A stretch of 64,000 nucleotides of DNA. Origin: Euclidia mi (lineage: Eukaryota > Arthropoda > Insecta > Lepidoptera > Erebidae). The translations under genes were made by a program, and so were the position numbers. Below are positions 10,491 to 23,311 of this stretch, piece by piece. The stretch lies in the NCBI GenBank assembly GCA_944739405.2, contig OX123182.2:103333279-103397278 (forward strand), in the 5' to 3' direction. Position 1 is the first letter of the stretch, and each line of letters opens with the position of its first letter. The notes under the pieces were generated by a model. That model ran no database searches, was not told the origin of the DNA, and was given only the letters and a program-made list of their open reading frames with translations.

Positions 10491-13400
10491 TGAGAATAAC
10501 CCTTTTAATCAACTTTCAATATTCCAATAGCCGTAATGTTCTAGCAATGTTCATACATTTATTTTATGACTATTTACTTTTATTTATAAGTTAATTTATA
10601 GGGATATAATAATAAAACATAATTTTGTATCTGAAGCTTAATCTAATCTAATCTAACCTAATCTAATACAAAAAAACATAAAACAAATCTAAAAGTGAAA
10701 ATATTTACAAGGTTTAGGCGTCGTAAAATGCCTCCGCATCAATGTCATCGGGTAACGTGCCCAGAAGGCTGGCAGCATTGCCACGCTGGATGGCAATGCT
10801 GATTCTTTGAGCAAAGAATAAACCAGCCTTCTGGTCACGTGAGACGTCGATTAATCGTTTAGAAATTTCCCGGAATAGAGAATGAGCACTCGGACCCCAT
10901 GAGCCTAGCGTTTCCACCCCAAACGGCTCAAACACGTAATTACTCACTAAATTACAGTATTTGCGCCGTTTGAGGGTTTCCGCAGTTGCAGCAGCAGCGC
11001 CGGCGTGGCCTCCCGTGCTTGGAACATGTGATGGCGCGAGGGTGTCTACGCAGGTTGCGTCCCACACCAAAGGCCTACCCATTTTCCAAGGCAACAATGA
11101 CATACCATCAGGTCTCTTACCGTCGTCACGTACCAAACCATTTGGATCAAGTACAGCTGGTACGCCAGACGCGACAAGAGCACGACGGATTATGTCATTT
11201 AGATGGGCATGACGAGGAATTCTACCAGCGCTTCTGCTGCAAGATAGCCCATGGTGTCCGAGGCTATCGACGTCTTCTCCACAATGACATCGATGCGGAG
11301 AAACACACGGAGCACCTAAACGCAGACAGGTGGCAATACGGAATGTCTCATCGTCCAACATGGTTCCTGTGTTAGACGATGGTAGTGCCTGAAGCCATAG
11401 ACCGGATTCCCACTCTCCCACAGCCAGCATGCTCTGTAACATTAAGAGATGTATCCAAAAGGCTTTTTCTTACTATGTTACAAAGCGGCGCGTCCCACTG
11501 TCTTTGGGAGAATAGGTTGGTAGGCAAATCAGTGCTTGGACACGCCATTTTCGAAGCGTTTATAGCTTCTGTTTTGCACAACACTTCTGAGTTAACTAGT
11601 GTAGGTAATAAAATTTTCCTAGTTAACTCTTCCGTGCTGTGGACCGAAGATAGAAACGCCGGTAAACTAACACTAGAAATTTTGCGTATACCGAGCCCAC
11701 CTAGACGTATGGGCAAAGACGCTTGTAGCCAGGCTCGGTCGTTCAAATCCACATTTAATATTCTCTTTAAAGTAATTTGGATAATTTTGTCGATTTGTTC
11801 TTAAAGTGATTTGTTTTTCCAAAGTTGGGAAGATCTCAAGGCATGTGTGAATTCTGGGACGAAAAGACAATATCGAATAATGGTATAAGCCGAATGAATA
11901 TTAATTTTGAATAAGCGATCAGAAATTTCACAAAAATTTTGTATTTTTTCCTCTAAGAAAGAATCGAAAGATTCTTCAAATACTGGAGAACCCAGGAGGC
12001 GGAGAGAAGTCTTATCAACAATTTTTAAGTTTGATGCCAAATTATTAAATTTTGATATTATTGAATGTTTTTTTGTGGAGTCTGTTGTATTTACAAACAG
12101 CTCACATTTACTATAATTTAGTTCCAAACCAATAGAAGCGAATTTATTTTTAAGATAAGTCAAATCTTGCAATACTATGTCTACTTCGCCCCCCAGGGTC
12201 CCGTCGTCCAAAAACCATACATTAAATTTAGAATTTATTTGTCGAATAATGGGTTGTATAGCTAAACTAAAAATGACTGGTCCAAGAGCGTCACCTTGTT
12301 GGCATCCAACTGCAGATTCCAAAAGATTGTCCTGATATAGTAATTTTGTGGGATACCTGTAACATTGCCAAAGAAATTTAAAAATTTTGGGGGTTTCTAA
12401 TTTTGCTTGTGTCAACAAGATGTCCCTTATTCACTGAATTGAAGGCGTTTTTCAAGTCAACCTTCAAAATGACCTCTCCATCACCACTTCCAAGGAACGT
12501 GGAAAGGGCATGTATAGCAGCCTCACAACCCCCTTTGGAACCAAAACCTAGCTGTAGGGGTTGGAATTTTTCTGATAGCTCCCTGCTGTAAAATTTACAG
12601 CATATCTTGGCTGCTATACGCCGATATGTGCAACCTACGGCAATGGGACGAATACCACCATCCCTCTTGTTAAGGACACATAGATTCGCCCCATACAAGA
12701 TGTCAATGATGGCATCGTCCACATTACCGGAGAGCATCATATTGACTAGCGCAGTCAACTCCTTCAAGAGTGTATCGCCAGCCACCCCAGCACTTGCACA
12801 CACAAGATCTTTAAGATGCTGTGGTGTCAAGGCATCAAGGCCACCTGCCGAGCCACTCCGGAAGGAGCAAACTGCTGCTAACACGTCCTTGGCCGTGGTG
12901 ATCAGGTGTTCTGATTCACTGTCGGGTGCTTCAGGAAAGGAGAGATCATTAATGGGCGCTGGATGCTTGCTCTTCAGACCCGCAAGCGTCTCTGGAGAGC
13001 AAGGCGCCACCACATCACTACTGAATAATAGTCTAGACGCGCCCCGTATGTCACCATCCCTTTATTTGGATTCCACATATTGATAGAGTGATTTATGCTT
13101 GTATAACGTGAATTTAGGGTCTAAAGTATTGGCCGAAATTTGACAATCATACTTAATTTGGGATGTTAATGAATTTTGGGCTGCCTGATTTTTATCAATA
13201 TGTAAAATCCTATAAGGGAATGTCAATAATTGCTCCCAGGCCGTTTTGGAATTCTCCCTTACGACAAGACCTATGCATTCAGCCAATTTTTTTGACACTG
13301 ATGGTCTTGCCCCACGGGGAATTCTTTTAATAATCGGAACCGAATGTTTTAATTTAGATAAAATTTGCCAAAAAGGAATTTGGTGGGTGTCTCCTGATCC

Positions 13401-13496
13401 AGATTGTGAAAGTATTGAAGGGCCTGGAAGTACATTCTGGGATTTATGTACTTTACCAAAATGCACTTTCAGGCCCCGCTTACCTTTGAAAAAGCT
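10491..13496 (-). mobile_element. LINE with restriction-like endonuclease, inserted with 8-bp target-site duplication
   Basis: The insertion interrupts duplication unit 2. ATAGACGA at 10483-10490 recurs at 13497-13504, and copy 1 of the unit has this octamer once (about 4480-4487), so the boundaries are exact. The element lies on the minus strand. Its 5' end (right) is truncated within coding sequence. Its 3' end (left) has a TAATC-type short repeat around 10636-10670 and no poly(A). Confidence 0.9.
10714..13494 (-). pseudogene. LINE pol-type protein: reverse transcriptase plus CCHC and restriction-like endonuclease, frameshifted
   Basis: Reading right to left, the pieces are: an N-terminal part (13466-13062), fingers/palm (13013-12378, ending near DLKNAFNS), palm (12418-11801 with GCQQGDALGP and FLDDGTLGG in place of the usual xADD), a connector (11752-11372) and a C-terminal part (11442-10714). 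The last piece has a CxC...H..C cluster (CHCGEDVDSLGHHGLSC) and a PD-(D/E)xK-like core, KRPDG...VWDATCVD. At least three frame changes (near 13050, 12400 and 11800-11750) and one near 11400 break it. The C-terminal RLE and CCHC place it among endonuclease-RLE LINEs, but FLDD and the overall sequence differ from the Dong-like copy at 3-1637, so it is a separate family. Exact clade not assigned. Confidence 0.8.
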
Positions 13497-14099
13497 ATAG
13501 ACGATTAATTGAAAATTCAGAGATATTCTGTCCTTCGTCGTTAAGTATTTCTACCTCTCTGAAGGAGTAGCCAGGAAGATCTCAATCGAGAGAATTATTG
13601 TGAACCAATACATACAATATTAAACGCCACGAGAAGGGTCCAATAATAGTACGTCTATTATTGTCTGTTGCCAATTAAGTTTTGCTTCTCTCCTTTCGTC
13701 CGACCATGATAATACTTGGCAACAGTAAGCACAGAAGAGCTGAAATTTAGTATGGTTATACATTTCGACTAACCTCAAGAAGTTGTGATTTTTTTTGTCT
13801 AGTTCCAATACCTACACGTTAAACGAAAATAATCTTATTTTTCCTCCATTACACTGTGCGGTGTATTGTCACAGGACACATCATGTAATAAGTATGACAA
13901 TTTTGCTTTAATATTTCGTTTATTTAAAATAATTAGGTTCAGAAATTGGAATTTAACATCAGGCATATACTTTATCGACTTTTTATGCAAATGATAAAAT
14001 GAAAGAAGTGCGTGGCCACTTACCTCAATTGTAAATAATAAAGCTTCGCATTTTCTATTGTGTGTTGTTACTAGTGTTCTTTATTTGGTCATCTGCAAG

Positions 14100-14341
14100 G
14101 GGGCCAATTCTGCTAATTTTATATGACATTGATATCATATTTTGAATGGATTTAAAAGCGGTATTCTGTTAACCTTATGTCATTATCATATAATTTAAAA
14201 TAAACAGTTCGTCGTTGACACATACGATCTTGTTACAATTTCATTCAAATATCATATAATTTAGAAGAATACGCTTTTTGTGACGTAAGTATGACACTGA
14301 CATCATATCGCGACTATATTTATTTAGCGGAATTGGGCCCC
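14100..14341. mobile_element. MITE family 'GGGGCC', copy in duplication unit 2
   Basis: Duplicate of 5084-5325 with the same inverted termini. Confidence 0.85.
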
Positions 14342-17300
14342 AGATCCAATCACTCACACACACGCAATCGTTTTATAAAAGTCAATTGCCACTTCAAAGC
14401 ACTGGAAATAAAATATCTGACTTATATTTTCTATCAACTACACCACTAAAGCCACTAGAATCTGACTGTTAGTCAAGCAAATCATGGTTTAAAAATGGCC
14501 TATATAGCCAACAACTGTCACGATTTTAGCAGAAATTCACCAAATACCAAGTGAACTGCAAAAACCGTTAATTATTTGCACAAAAAATATATATTCAAAC
14601 AAAAAACCGATAAAATGAATTCAAAGATCAAAATGAAAACGGTGCCGATTCTGGTATGTTTCATCGGGAACAGCGGATGTATCGTGACTGGGTCTGCTTT
14701 TTATCTGTTCAAACAATAAAATTGAAATTTGAGGGACCTCTTGACTTATGAGAAGTCAGTGTAGGCCCGTTTATTTAACTTTTTGCTTTTAAAGTTATTA
14801 TGAGATTCTCTGGAGCGTAGTTCCTATGTTCTGATAAGTATAACATTTAAACGACTGGCACGTTGATGTACCAGTTAGTGACTTAGATCCAAGTCTGTAG
14901 GTTTGATTCTTACACAAGACTAACCTTTATACTTTTTTGTGGTTTAGAAGTAAGTTTGTTTCTCCGAACACACGGCCAGTAAGGAGCGCTTAGGGGTGCT
15001 TTTCAAAATGTATGGATATTATTCTCGACTACAAACGATTCAATTACGATCAATTTGTGCGTGCGTTAGGACTAGGCTCCCTGGTTAGCCTATACAACTT
15101 CTACCCATTTTGAGTTTAGATAATCGTGTGTGGTTTGTCCATAGATATGGTTTTAATAAATAACTGTGTACATTAAGCAGAGGAAATGATAGCCTAGTGG
15201 AGATACCATCAGACTGCCATTGGTGCGCGTTCGTGGATTCAAACCCGATACCAGCTCTGTATCGGGTTTGAATCCACGACGCGCACCAATGACTTTTCGA
15301 AGTTATATGCGGATTGAATTGTAAATTATCGCTTGCCCCGTGCCTCGGAGAGAACGTTAAGCCATCGCTCCCGGCTGTCATAAAGATCTTTGACAGTCAG
15401 CATCTATGAATGAACTGACACTAGTCTATACCATGGAATATACATAGCTAACCCTTTGGGTTGCGGCGGTCGGACAGTCAGTCATTCTGTGGAAAAGCTA
15501 ATATTTAGTGAACTCCGGTTAGACTAGAAAGTGGACCCCGGGTGCTACCCAGGATAACGCTAGGAGCATAATGATGAATTTTATACATTAAGCACATCGA
15601 ATTTGTGACACGCGTCCCGCCAAACTATGCAACTCTACAAGCTCACATGCACTACATATGTTCAATATAAAGCCTCACAGAGTTCACGAACCCTCCGGGA
15701 GCCATCGGACAACGGTGACGCGACACGTGCCATTGTAGCACACAATTACTTTTATACCAGCCAGGCAAACATTCCGCTAGTTCAGAATATATTCAAGCGA
15801 CTTTAATGAAAGATTTTTTATTCCAGTTCCAGGTTAGTAGTAATGCAACGGAACAACAGACTGTGAACTAAATTTGACTGTGCTGCTGATGGCATATTGG
15901 TAATGTATCTGTTTATTAAATGTTTTGTTAAGTCCTCCACAAATTTAAATTTTTTGCTAGGGCGAAAGTTGTCTTGATAAATACAAATTGCCAAAAATTT
16001 TTGAAAGTAAACTTTTTGTAAGGTTTACTCGACTACGTTTCTATTGACTTTACTGATTTCATTAAATGGCAATAAGCATTAATAGACATAACAGAGCTTT
16101 TAATTACTATGACCAAAACCAAGCCAAGCAAAAAGCACCTACCCACCCTTATCCACACGAAGACCCACATATCTCTGCTCTTTTCCGCGTCAATGGAACA
16201 GAAAGCCTAGACGATTGAACTCACATCAATTGGCGTAGTGTAAAGGTAAGACAATACAAATCACTGCGATTCATCCTAATTATACCAAGCTTTATACATA
16301 GGTACAATAGGACGTAATCGAGCAGACGGATCGCCTGCCGGTTCCGCCGTCCATAGACACCCGTAATACCAGAGGAGTCAAGAATGCGTTACTGGCCTGG
16401 ATGAAGCAAGTAACTTCCTTCCCATAGCTCTACTTTATTTATAACTATAATTTTGGCTTCGACCGCATAAAGGCCAATTATTGGCCAAATGAAAACCCAA
16501 GTGCTTTTCTGATGTATAAGACATATTACTGCATATTTTTATTAAAATTCATCCAGTTGTTTTGCGTAAAACAGTAACAGACATCCACACATCCGACCTT
16601 CTTCACCAACTGCCCAAGATCATAATTATCCTAATTATACTAACTGTTCTTTTATAATTCTATGAACCGTCTCCGAGCCTTTTAGAGAGAATTTAGGTTT
16701 GAATTAATCTTGCCTCTTTAATAAAACAATATTTTATGCCTCTAGCTTTCTACAGCAACTTTTGAATAAAAAATATAAGACGAACAAGAATTCAATTAAC
16801 GTATCTAAATGGTGTTCTAAATCATACTGTTCTTAAAATTGACAAATTGTGTTTATTTATGTACAAAACTTTGTAAACTTTAATGAAAATAAATTTGATA
16901 AAAGAGAGGAAAATTTATTACTTCTTACAACAAAAATGAACTACGTATTCTATACAACAATAAGAGGGAGAACAATTTGTAAGTCAACGAAAATTTTTAA
17001 TTGCCTATACAAAATTGACCTTAAATAATATGTCTAGCACGGTCTTTCGCCCGAGACTTGTTCAACATTTTGTATATCCACATCTTGCAAGGAGAGTTCT
17101 AAGTAATAAAAAATATGTGTCTAAGCATAAAATGGGCATCATCGATCTAACAGCTAATCAAAATGTTTACCTCATACGTAAATGTGTGCAGGAACTTATA
17201 AATTCGTTCTCAAAAATGGCATTCTTCTAACGTTATCTCAGTTGCAATTCGGGGTCCGCCTACTAATCTAATCGGATTTGACTGAATTTTAGTTTTTCCA

Positions 17301-18401
17301 CAGAGCTACTTCCATAACCCAAAGGGATAGCGAGCCCTTCCAGAGGATTCCATGGTTTATAATAATTATAAGTGTTCCCCATAAGTGTGAGGTAATGTAT
17401 ATAGTGTATAAGTACAATATAAAGTTCTATAGCAACAATTCAAATTCGAATAAAAAATCCAATAATGCAGACAATCCCGCGAAACGAAACGTATCATATA
17501 TTTCTGAAATCATAACCCTCTGTAGAATAATAAAAACTAGAAAGAGTTACATTCGCCTCAATGTTTTACGTGAATTAAAAGTAAAGATCCAGAACATCTT
17601 ATTTACATTTCTGAAAATAAAAATAGAGAAGCTCAACTTATTTTTTACCCTTCGCTTTCATAAAAATAAATTTCGGCACGGTTCAAAAGATGTCTTATTG
17701 GAAGGAAAATAAAAAAGCGAGAACAACTAGTTTAAACGAGTGAATCAAATTTATTTACTTTTAATTACTGGAACTCAGAAGTTTAGCACCTTCCTTCAGG
17801 CTGCATAAAGCTGACGTCACACTTACTTATAGCTGTACTAAGAGATGATAACAACTTTTGTCACTATGTCAAATAGCCAGAAATAGTTTGTGTCGTTGAT
17901 ATGTCGGGCACGCAGAGGGTACGTGCAAATAATCGAATTGGTGATACGACTTTGGATAATTTGGACAAGAACCTAGGCTAACCGGCGTATGGGCGAGCGA
18001 AATGAACAGAACAATAGTTTATGCTATACCACAAGGAAGCATATTAGGTCCCTTACTCTTTCTTAATTATATTAATGTCACCTATAATATTATTTGCAGA
18101 CGATAGTACGGCTGTATTTACTCCAACAGATATTAAAAGTTACGAAAAAGAGATAAATGACACACTCAAAAATATCATAGACTTGTAACAATCTAGTAAT
18201 TAATCTGGACAAAACAAAAATAGTTCATTATTCTCAGAATAAATCACCAGTAATATTGAACATATAATATGTAAAAAATAGAAGAAACGGACTGCATTTA
18301 ATTCCTTGGTCTTTGGAGCGACAAAAACATGTCTTGAAAAACGCAAATCGAAACTGTCTGTAAAAAAATATTGGTTGCCTGTAAAGTCGGTATACGGGCG
18401 A

Positions 18402-18646
18402 AAGTTTTACGTGACAACGACTTTGAGTGGTAAAATAATTTTAATGTGAATATTCATTCGTATAGTAAGAGGAAGGATGAAAGACGCGTGCCTTTCACTT
18501 TTTATGTCTGTCTCTCTCGCTCTTAGGCGGGACGCGTGCCTCTCACTCGCTCTCATTGTGAGCGCATAACGTGAGCGGAGCGTAACGCAGTTTCTTGAAG
18601 TGTCACCCGGCAAACCAATTTATAAGACGTTGTCACGTCAAAACTT
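18402..18646. mobile_element. MITE (245 bp) inserted in the LINE
   Basis: Inverted termini AAGTTTTACGTGACAACG (18402-18419) and CGTTGTCACGTCAAAACTT (18628-18646), differing by one inserted base. The element splits LINE coding sequence between CKVGI-like and RYGI parts. The interior has GC-rich short motifs (GACGCGTGCCT twice, GTGAGCGGAGCG). No ORF. Target-site duplication not resolved. Confidence 0.8.
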
Positions 18647-19188
18647 ACTCAGTTTTCCTTTGCATTGTATAAACTGTAAAAAACAGCAAGCCTTGCTGCA
18701 GTCTTAACTGCATACCATGCACACGTAAGATCCACACTGCGGTATGGCATAATATTTTGGAGAAATGCTACAGACAAAGAACTTGCCTTCAGAGCCCAAA
18801 AGAGATGCCTTAGAGCAGTCTGTGGCATTCGCATTCCAGACAGCTGTATGCTCCATTTTAAAAAGTTGGAAATTCTAACTATGCCTGCGTTAGATGTTTT
18901 TGAGGTGGCAACTTTTGTCAAAACAAATAAAACCATGTTCGGTAAACTTTGCGCGCGTAGACATATTGACAAAATCACAAATATGCAATCCAAAACAGCT
19001 CTTTTTTTCAAAAAAGTTTTTTTGGCATGTCGTCACGCATCTATAATAAGATACCAAAGAAAATAAGAGAAATTAATGAAATAAAAATCTTCAAAAAAAC
19101 GTTAAAGGATTTCCTAGAAAGTAGACCTTATTATACAATCCAAGAATTTCTATTTGACTCTTTCGGAAATTGAGCTAATATTTCATTT

Positions 19189-19259
19189 TGCACTTCAATT
19201 AAACAAGAGAAATAATTAGGTACAATACCTAATTATTTCTCTTGTTTAATTGAAGTGCA
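19189..19259. repeat. Perfect 34-bp inverted repeat with 3-nt loop
   Basis: Arms 19189-19222 and 19226-19259 are exact reverse complements separated by CAA. It sits in the LINE 3' UTR just before the Helitron. It would form a near-continuous hairpin. Such a structure is more easily explained as a local inverted copy (template switch) than as two chance repeats. Confidence 0.95.
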
Positions 19260-19312
19260 TGATTAATTTAATACATAATTTTTAAATTTCGTTTGTAAAT
19301 GTATTATAATGA

Positions 19313-19540
19313 CTAGACGATGTCTGCGGTTACACCCGCGTTATTTAAGGCTACTGCTCTGCTCCCGTCGCTCATAGCGTGATGTTATATAGCTTATAGC
19401 CTTCCTCGATAAATGGGCTATCTAACACTGAAAGAATTTTTCAAATCGGATCAGTAGTTCCTGAGATTAGCGCGTTCAACCAAACAAACAAACAATCAAA
19501 CAAACAAACAAACTCTTCAGCTTTATATATTAGTATAAGA
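19313..19540 (-). mobile_element. Small non-autonomous Helitron (family B)
   Basis: On the minus strand it starts A|TCTTATACTAATATATAAAG and ends CATCGTCTAG|T. That is 5'-TC, 3'-CTAG and insertion between A and T, the hallmarks of Helitrons such as the Lepidopteran Lep1-type elements. It contains (CAAA)n-like text around 19482-19511. A related shorter copy is at 23723-23899. Inserted in the 3' UTR of the LINE. Confidence 0.85.
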
Positions 19541-20032
19541 TATTGGACGCCTTACACGGCTGAGCAGTGTGATTCTATATCCTTTATATGCTATTTAGCT
19601 GTAACAACACCCTGTAACCACTGTTTTCACAATAAAACATTTGATTGATTGATTGAACATTTGATTTCTCTACACACGTAGAGAAATTGCCCGAGCCGAA
19701 TTCATAAATATTTACGACGATTAGCCTACTTCACGCTTCTGATATGTCGTGTAGTACCGGTACAGGGCATGGACTATGAAAATAGACCTTCGGAAAATGT
19801 GGAAGTGTTCGAAATATGTTCTGTCAAATACTTCGGATTAGTTGTTTAAAATTCACAACACATAATTCTTGGCAAGTATGAACAAAAAGCCAGAACTTAT
19901 CCGGGCGATAAAACAGTGGAGAATGCCTATCTTGGCTATATTCTCCAGAACCAGTTTACTGCAGAACATCATGATGGACAAGAGCCTAGACTTATAGCTT
20001 TAGCCTCGGGATTAGATTTTTAGCATCATAAG

Positions 20033-21035
20033 ATGAAGAATGCTGATGCCAGCTATCTAGATCTTAATGAGGACCAACTAGATAAGCTTGAGCGACTCCA
20101 AAACTTTTGTATACGGTTCATATTTGGTTTACGCAAATATGACCACGTTTCCGAATTTCGAAACAAGCTCAAATGGCTACCCATCCGCCTTCGCCGGAAT
20201 ACTCATATTCTCTGTCTCTTGTATAATATTCTGTTTAATCCTTCATATCCCTTATATCTCAAGAATAGATTTGTCTATCTGCATGACACACATTCTAAGT
20301 GCTCGAGATCATCGGAAAATCCTGTGCATTCTACTAAGTTCTTTGATAAATCTTTTACTGTCTTACTACGGAATTCAATATTCAAACTATAGATAGATCT
20401 GTAGATTTTAGATTCGTTTTTACGCTTTGACATAAGCTTCATACAAAATATGTCAAACACGAATTTCGAATCTCAAAATCCATGTAAAGATCGAATATTG
20501 AAAATGGCCGTTAGCTGTCAGATTGTGGAATGCACTACCGGAAACGATAAGACGTTCGAAATCATTGCCAATATTTAAAAATCTTGTAAAGAAACATTAC
20601 TTGTCAGTATAATAAGTAACATTCCAGTGATATCTTCTATATTATAGTACATATTATATTATAATATATATTACATAATAATTATATATGTAGAGTAGAT
20701 ATATATGTATGTATGTATGTATATATGTGTGTATTTATTTATTTAAATATTTGTGATTTATTTCATATTATTCTCATATTTAATTTATGTAAGTATTACT
20801 TATCGGTTTAGATAAGCTTACTTTAGTTTTAAGTATACAGTTATTATGACCCTTTATAGTGCACCCGCTTACTACCTGTCCTAATATTTAATTCTGTCCG
20901 TACAGGGTTGTCTGGCAGAAATCGCATTATGCGATAAGACCGCCCTTGTAACACTAGTTTATAAGAAACTCTCTGTACTTCACTCTTGTTATGCCTGGTG
21001 TACAATAAATAATTAATTATTATTATTATTATAAG
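20033..21035 (+). pseudogene. 3' end of a jockey-superfamily LINE (C-terminus and 3' UTR)
   Basis: Codons from 20033 give LDKLERLQNFCIRFIFG and YDHVSEFRNKLKWLPIRLRR, closely resembling the C-terminal region of the LINE at 27073-27585 (NKYDQLLNNCIRFIYN, KYDHVSTYRSELKWLPIRQRR). After a frame break the end of the protein is readable as AVRLWNALPETIRRSKSLP to a stop at about 20610-20612. The 3' UTR ends with GTTGTCTGGCAGAAATCGC, GTGTACAATAAATAATTA and a (TAT)n tail near 21016-21032. 5' truncated and frameshifted. Confidence 0.75.
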
Positions 21036-22195
21036 GATTCAAACTAGAAAAAAAGGTATAACATAAGCAAAAGTTATGCTCTATTTTCAGACCAAACCCA
21101 GTTTATTTAATGCGTTGCTCACCGGCAAAATGGCTGCCTACCTATACGCTATCCGTGCAGTCAAGATTCATTTTTACAACTGACCTTATATTTCGCCAGT
21201 ATTTCCCTTTAAAGTCAAGTGCCCATTAAGCCACAGTCTCTTAAACTAGCATAGCTTTAACTCTTGTAGAGACATCGTTGAAGAGCCGGTATTTGCAGTA
21301 CACTGTAGAGGTTTTGCTGAGCCTCTGGGGAAGTTAAGAGTAAAATTGGATTGTCACTGTCGATAACCACCTGCATCCCTGAATATTGCGAGCACGAATT
21401 TTGTGAGGTGAAATGTTCTATTTTTAGCTAGAATTAGTGCCGAAGTTCTCCATTGCAACCGCTTTTGTAGTTCAAATGACATTTGGCGCAAACGTAATCA
21501 AGAACTCTCGTGCTTCGGTGCTTATGAGATTAAATATTTTTTGGTAACAAACAAAAAGCGTTGCTTGTTGGTATTTTTTATATGCGACGCTTTTTAGAAA
21601 CAATTTATTTAGTGATTATTTTTCTTCCTATATTATATTGATTGCTTTGTACAGCTCAGACTAATGATTATGAAATAATTACCTACTAGTAGTAAAATTA
21701 TACTACTTATTACTTTACTAATTTCATTTTGGTTTCAGAATCATAATAAGAGATCTCAAAATATTTTCCACAAATACCCGAAGGTACGGCAGCTTTATAT
21801 ACAAAACAGCAAAAATAAAACTTAATGAGTATATCATACAGTGCTCCCACGCAGAACACATTCAATGCATAGATAACTTTGCACTGTGTACCCTAAATGA
21901 CCAAGTAGAGAACGCTCCACTATGACAAAGGTACAGTTGACGATTGAGTGCAAACTACCGAACTCTATTGTACACATTTTGTGGGACAAAGTGGCGAAAT
22001 CCATTATCTTTTAGAAACTACGAAACTCTATTCTCTTTGGGATAGATACGAGTATGTCACCACCTGCCGCCGTCAGCCGTCATATTGTGATACGACACGT
22101 AGTGTCCTATATGTCAATATAGAAAAGTAAATTCATTCAAGTGTATCTTTTAAAACAGTGTTAACATCATCTTCAACACATAATAATAATAGACA
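21036..22195. other. Unrecognised AT-rich DNA
   Basis: No convincing ORF, repeat or structured feature was seen. Confidence 0.6.
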
Positions 22196-22196
22196 G

Positions 22197-22491
22197 TAAT
22201 AGACGTATACTGCTGGGCAAAGGCCTCCTCAATAGTCTTAACATAGACCGATCTTAAGCCACCCGCATCCAATTATTTGCATGATTGCAACCGATGCATT
22301 TCACACACGTTTATTGTCTCTGAAAATATACACAATCCGATGAAAGAAAATCTATGTCTAAGAGTTGTCCATTATTATCTCCAAAAACATTTGTGCAGTT
22401 TACTAACCCGCACTTGGCCAGGGTCGAGCACTGTTGCTGAACTCTTCTTATCACTTCTCTTTATGAGAAGAAGCTCAGGCCCAGCAGTGGA
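22197..22491. repeat. Interspersed repeat with inverted ends (ACTGCTGGGC)
   Basis: Left end TACTGCTGGGCAAAGGCCTC and right end GCTCAGGCCCAGCAGTG are imperfect inverted repeats. The phrases 'CTGCTGGGCAAAGGCCTCC' and 'GGCCCAGCAGTGG' are common in Lepidopteran dispersed repeats and LINE 3' ends. No coding capacity. Class uncertain. Confidence 0.5.
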
Positions 22492-23311
22492 ACAATTTAT
22501 ACTTAGGGCTCATATTATTATTTCCTTAAGTATGTAGCTTAAATAAGGATTAATTCATTTTGTAAATATTTTTCCAAAACTATTATGTACGAGTAGGTCA
22601 CAATAACTATCTACTAAACCAAAATAAATATGGCATATGTCGGCACCAGAAACAAAAAGATACCAAAACACTCATAATCCCTACCTTCATACCTATTTAA
22701 TGTATTTCATCCAGCCCACTCTAATCCAGTCTACTGAGTGAAGGAAAGGTCAAAGAATTAATTACCTCTCGAGGTCTAGGCTTCCAATATATCACTTATC
22801 TATCCCGAGCTCATGTAACAAACATTATACCTAGACACGAAGTTGGGAACTTGCCACATATTATATGTACAACGTGTTATATAATAAGGCAATCGGTAAT
22901 ACATTGTGCCCTTTGATATTACGTGTTACTGTTTCGTATTTAAAAAATTGTCTGCGATACATGAATCACTTCTAACGTGGAAATTGTTTATACAAATCCA
23001 CAACATGGTCATAATTTTAGCTGAGAATCATTTACAAAAAAATGCGTGTCGTAACCGGGTCATTGTTTTAGGAAGCATCAAACATACACGTTGAACCAAC
23101 ACTCAAACACGAATAAAAAACATCCCGCTTCAATATGAAATCCGACACAACGTTTAATTTACATCAATAGCACAAAGTTAAAAAGGCTGTACACCGGTGA
23201 CGTGAAAGAGCAGTGAATTAAAATCTCGCAAGCCTAGTCCACTACATGAAACAATGTAGTTTTTTTAAATTATATAGCATGAGGTATCATGTTAATCATG
23301 GCTGGACTTAG
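22492..23311. other. Unrecognised AT-rich DNA
   Basis: Nothing supported by sequence. Confidence 0.6.

Larger units (their letters stand above)
9156..18248. repeat. Tandem segmental duplication, copy 2 (9.1 kb with insertion)
   Basis: Second copy of 3154-9155. The length difference of 3.09 kb is accounted for by the 3006-bp LINE plus 8-bp target-site duplication (10491-13504), by the 98-bp stretch at 15701-15798 that copy 1 replaced with 18 bp, and by a few small indels. Because copy 2 runs on into the intact continuation of the LINE at 18249, its right edge is the ancestral one. Confidence 0.95.
18015..19655 (+). mobile_element. Decayed LINE carrying a nested MITE, a hairpin and a Helitron
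   Basis: Coding traces: motif B IPQGSILGPLLFL and LFADDST (about 18030-18130), FLGLWSDKN-like frame (18303-18340), then after the MITE the thumb/C-terminal part RYGIIFWRNATDKELAF...RCLRAVCGIR (18733-18835) and YNKIPKKIREI-like text (19043-19080). The 3' UTR resumes after the Helitron with GACGCCTTACACGGCTGAGC (19547) and ends in AATAAAACATTTGATTGATTGATTG (about 19631-19655), a short-repeat tail typical of this LINE type. The C-terminal style suggests the jockey/CR1 side of LINEs. Many stops and frameshifts make it non-functional. Confidence 0.75.
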
